NCBI RefSeq assembly: GCF_032854445.1
Contig: NC_088307.1
Span: 3,908,001-3,972,000 of the forward strand
DNA: 64,000 bases
Direction of reading: 5' to 3'
Source of the DNA: Liolophura sinensis
Taxonomy: Eukaryota > Mollusca > Polyplacophora > Chitonida > Chitonidae
The position numbers and the translations under genes are program-made. Shown piece by piece: positions 62,615-64,000 of this stretch. The notes beneath the pieces are model-generated. The model did no database searches, was not told the origin of the DNA, and saw only the letters and a program-made list of their open reading frames with translations. Positions within the stretch are counted from its first letter, which is position 1. Each line of letters opens with the position of its first letter.

Positions 62615-63937
62615 ACTAGAATGGATCTGCGAATAGCAGATCCTAGGCCGGGATCCCGGATCGGATCGATGACGTTTTTCCCTTTATGATCTTTGTTCGA
62701 AGGATACATGTTCCACAAACACGGCTTTCAAAGTTACCTTGCGACCTTACACCGTTTGTCACTGATGCAGTCGGCCGGTCATTTGCATTCCCTCATATAG
62801 ATCGGCGACCTTAATGATGCTACGCTATGCCCAGTGAAAAACAGTCGTTCCTTGGCAGATTTAGCCCGCTAATTGTAAGAAATCAGGCAAAAACACGACC
62901 AGTGTAACAGCCTGTTTGTACATTCACATCTCAATCCACGACATGCCATGCACAGACTCACTGCTCCACTGATAGCTCGGCCATCGTTGGAAAGTCAGCA
63001 CTTGGACCAGTTCACATGTCCATATCTGTTAATCACCCTGGACTGTTTAACGTATAGTAAAGAGGGCGAGGTCTGCGCAAAACAAAGTTAACTTTTACAT
63101 GTCCATGTCATTTGCTGTTGTAGTTAGATCTCTACGCCTTTTAATAGAGTACTGGAGATAGATGGGAACTGGAATCAATGTCATCCTACAACTGTTTCGG
63201 GAGATCACGGACAGTGTGGCCGAAAGCATCAGGTCAAATACTATAAACCCAGTCCAGTCCCCATCTAACTGCATGTTAAAGCAATAGGATTCCCACCTTT
63301 TTCTAAACAAAAAACGGTGTTGTCATTTAAACGCTTGTAGCGAAAAAAACTATTGATCGGAGCTGAAATCCGTTGACGAATGCTCGAAAGAGCATGTCTT
63401 GGGCTACAATTTCGTGCAGGTTGCACGTTTCTAGCTGTCCTAGTTCTCGAATTACAGGTCATTGAAATTACGTAACTTTATTGATTTTTTGGCTGATATC
63501 TCAAAAAGTTATACAGATATGCAAAAAATACAACCAGATTCGGAATCAGCAGCTCAAGATACACCAGAATACGTTCAGAACATATGAACTTTGAGAACTT
63601 TTTGTGACGTCACAAATTCGACCAATGGCGAGCTTCCAGAGTTTTGACCGGAAGTGAACCATTTTCGCAAACTTTGAAGAACTCCTGACCTACTAGTTGC
63701 ATGTCAAATTTGAGAACGATCGGTTCAGTGGTTCTGGAGAAGAAGATTTTTAAAGATTTTACTCAAAATTCAATATGGCGGCCGAACCACGTGACATAGC
63801 AAAAAAAAAAAAAAATATACCCCTAGAAAATTTCCTCTAGATTTTGTGTGCAAAATTTTAAACTTCTATGTTGAACGGTGTTTGAGTTCTGCTGCTAACA
63901 AAATCGAAAAAAAAAAATAATAATAATAATAATAATA
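62615..63937. repeat. Array unit 10 (short head, tail type 3)
   Basis: 1323 bp. The tail TATACCCCTAGAAAATTTCC matches unit 8. It ends in a long (TAA)n tract. Confidence 0.9.
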
Positions 63938-64000
63938 ACTAGAATGGATCTGCGAATAGCAGATCCTAGGCCGGGATCCCGGATCGGATCGATGACGTTT
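63938..64000. repeat. Array unit 11 (cut by window edge)
   Basis: Only the stem-loop, the palindrome and GATCGATGACGTTT are inside the window, so the array continues to the right. Confidence 0.9.

Larger units (their letters stand above)
48721..64000. repeat. Large head-to-tail array of 1.28-2.18 kb units joined at (AAT)n
   Basis: Ten complete units and the start of an eleventh share one orientation. Each starts ACTAGAATGGATCTGCGAA (AACAG in one), carries a 21-nt stem-loop (8-bp stem GGATCTGC/GCAGATCC) and then CCGGGATCCCGG, and ends in an A-run plus (AAT)n or (TAA)n. Shared internal landmarks are ATCTCAAAAAGTTACACAGA, TGACGTCA, AATATGGCGGCC and CCACGTGACAT. I see no protein-coding similarity. 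The array continues off the right edge. It behaves like satellite DNA, but the terminal hairpins and A-rich ends also suit a mobile element; I cannot assign it to a family. Confidence 0.95.

Overview
The window is animal nuclear DNA with spliced genes, GT-AG introns, long UTRs, tRNA-derived SINEs, decayed DNA transposons and many tandem repeats. The RXR linker between the DNA- and ligand-binding domains (DTYIDTQ joined to KDPVTNIC) and the SINE types point to a lophotrochozoan. A mollusc or brachiopod is my best guess, by inference; the species cannot be fixed from the sequence.

Layout. (1) 530-12816, + strand: the last five coding exons of a USP20/USP33-type ubiquitin hydrolase. They encode the two C-terminal DUSP domains and a Ser/Thr/Gln-rich tail; the catalytic domain lies off the left edge. 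Its last intron (5294-12475) is mostly foreign or repetitive: a 30-bp minisatellite, a SINE fragment, a TA palindrome, a pogo-like DNA element, a SINE and a 41-bp minisatellite. (2) 12817-28400: 3'UTR and intergenic DNA with 84-bp, 36-bp and 34-bp tandem arrays, SINEs and a dead Tc1-like transposase. (3) 28584-41885, + strand: a complete seven-coding-exon retinoid X receptor (RXR) gene, 444 codons, including a short first coding exon placed by splice phase. A long 3'UTR probably runs to about 45.5 kb. (4) 45755-46870: a 19-bp minisatellite. (5) 48721 to the right edge: ten complete head-to-tail units, plus the start of an eleventh, of a 1.28-2.18 kb repeat. The units meet at (AAT)n tracts, and each opens with a stem-loop plus the palindrome CCGGGATCCCGG.

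The two genes have the same orientation and no evident functional link: one is a deubiquitinase, the other a ligand-regulated transcription factor. About 25 kb of the 64 kb is tandem repeat in at least seven unrelated families. The least explained structure is the 15-kb array at the right end. It shows mosaic heads and tails, extra 14-bp-stem hairpin cassettes, a conserved internal long inverted repeat and a cluster of promoter-type motifs in each unit. I could not assign it to a known element family.
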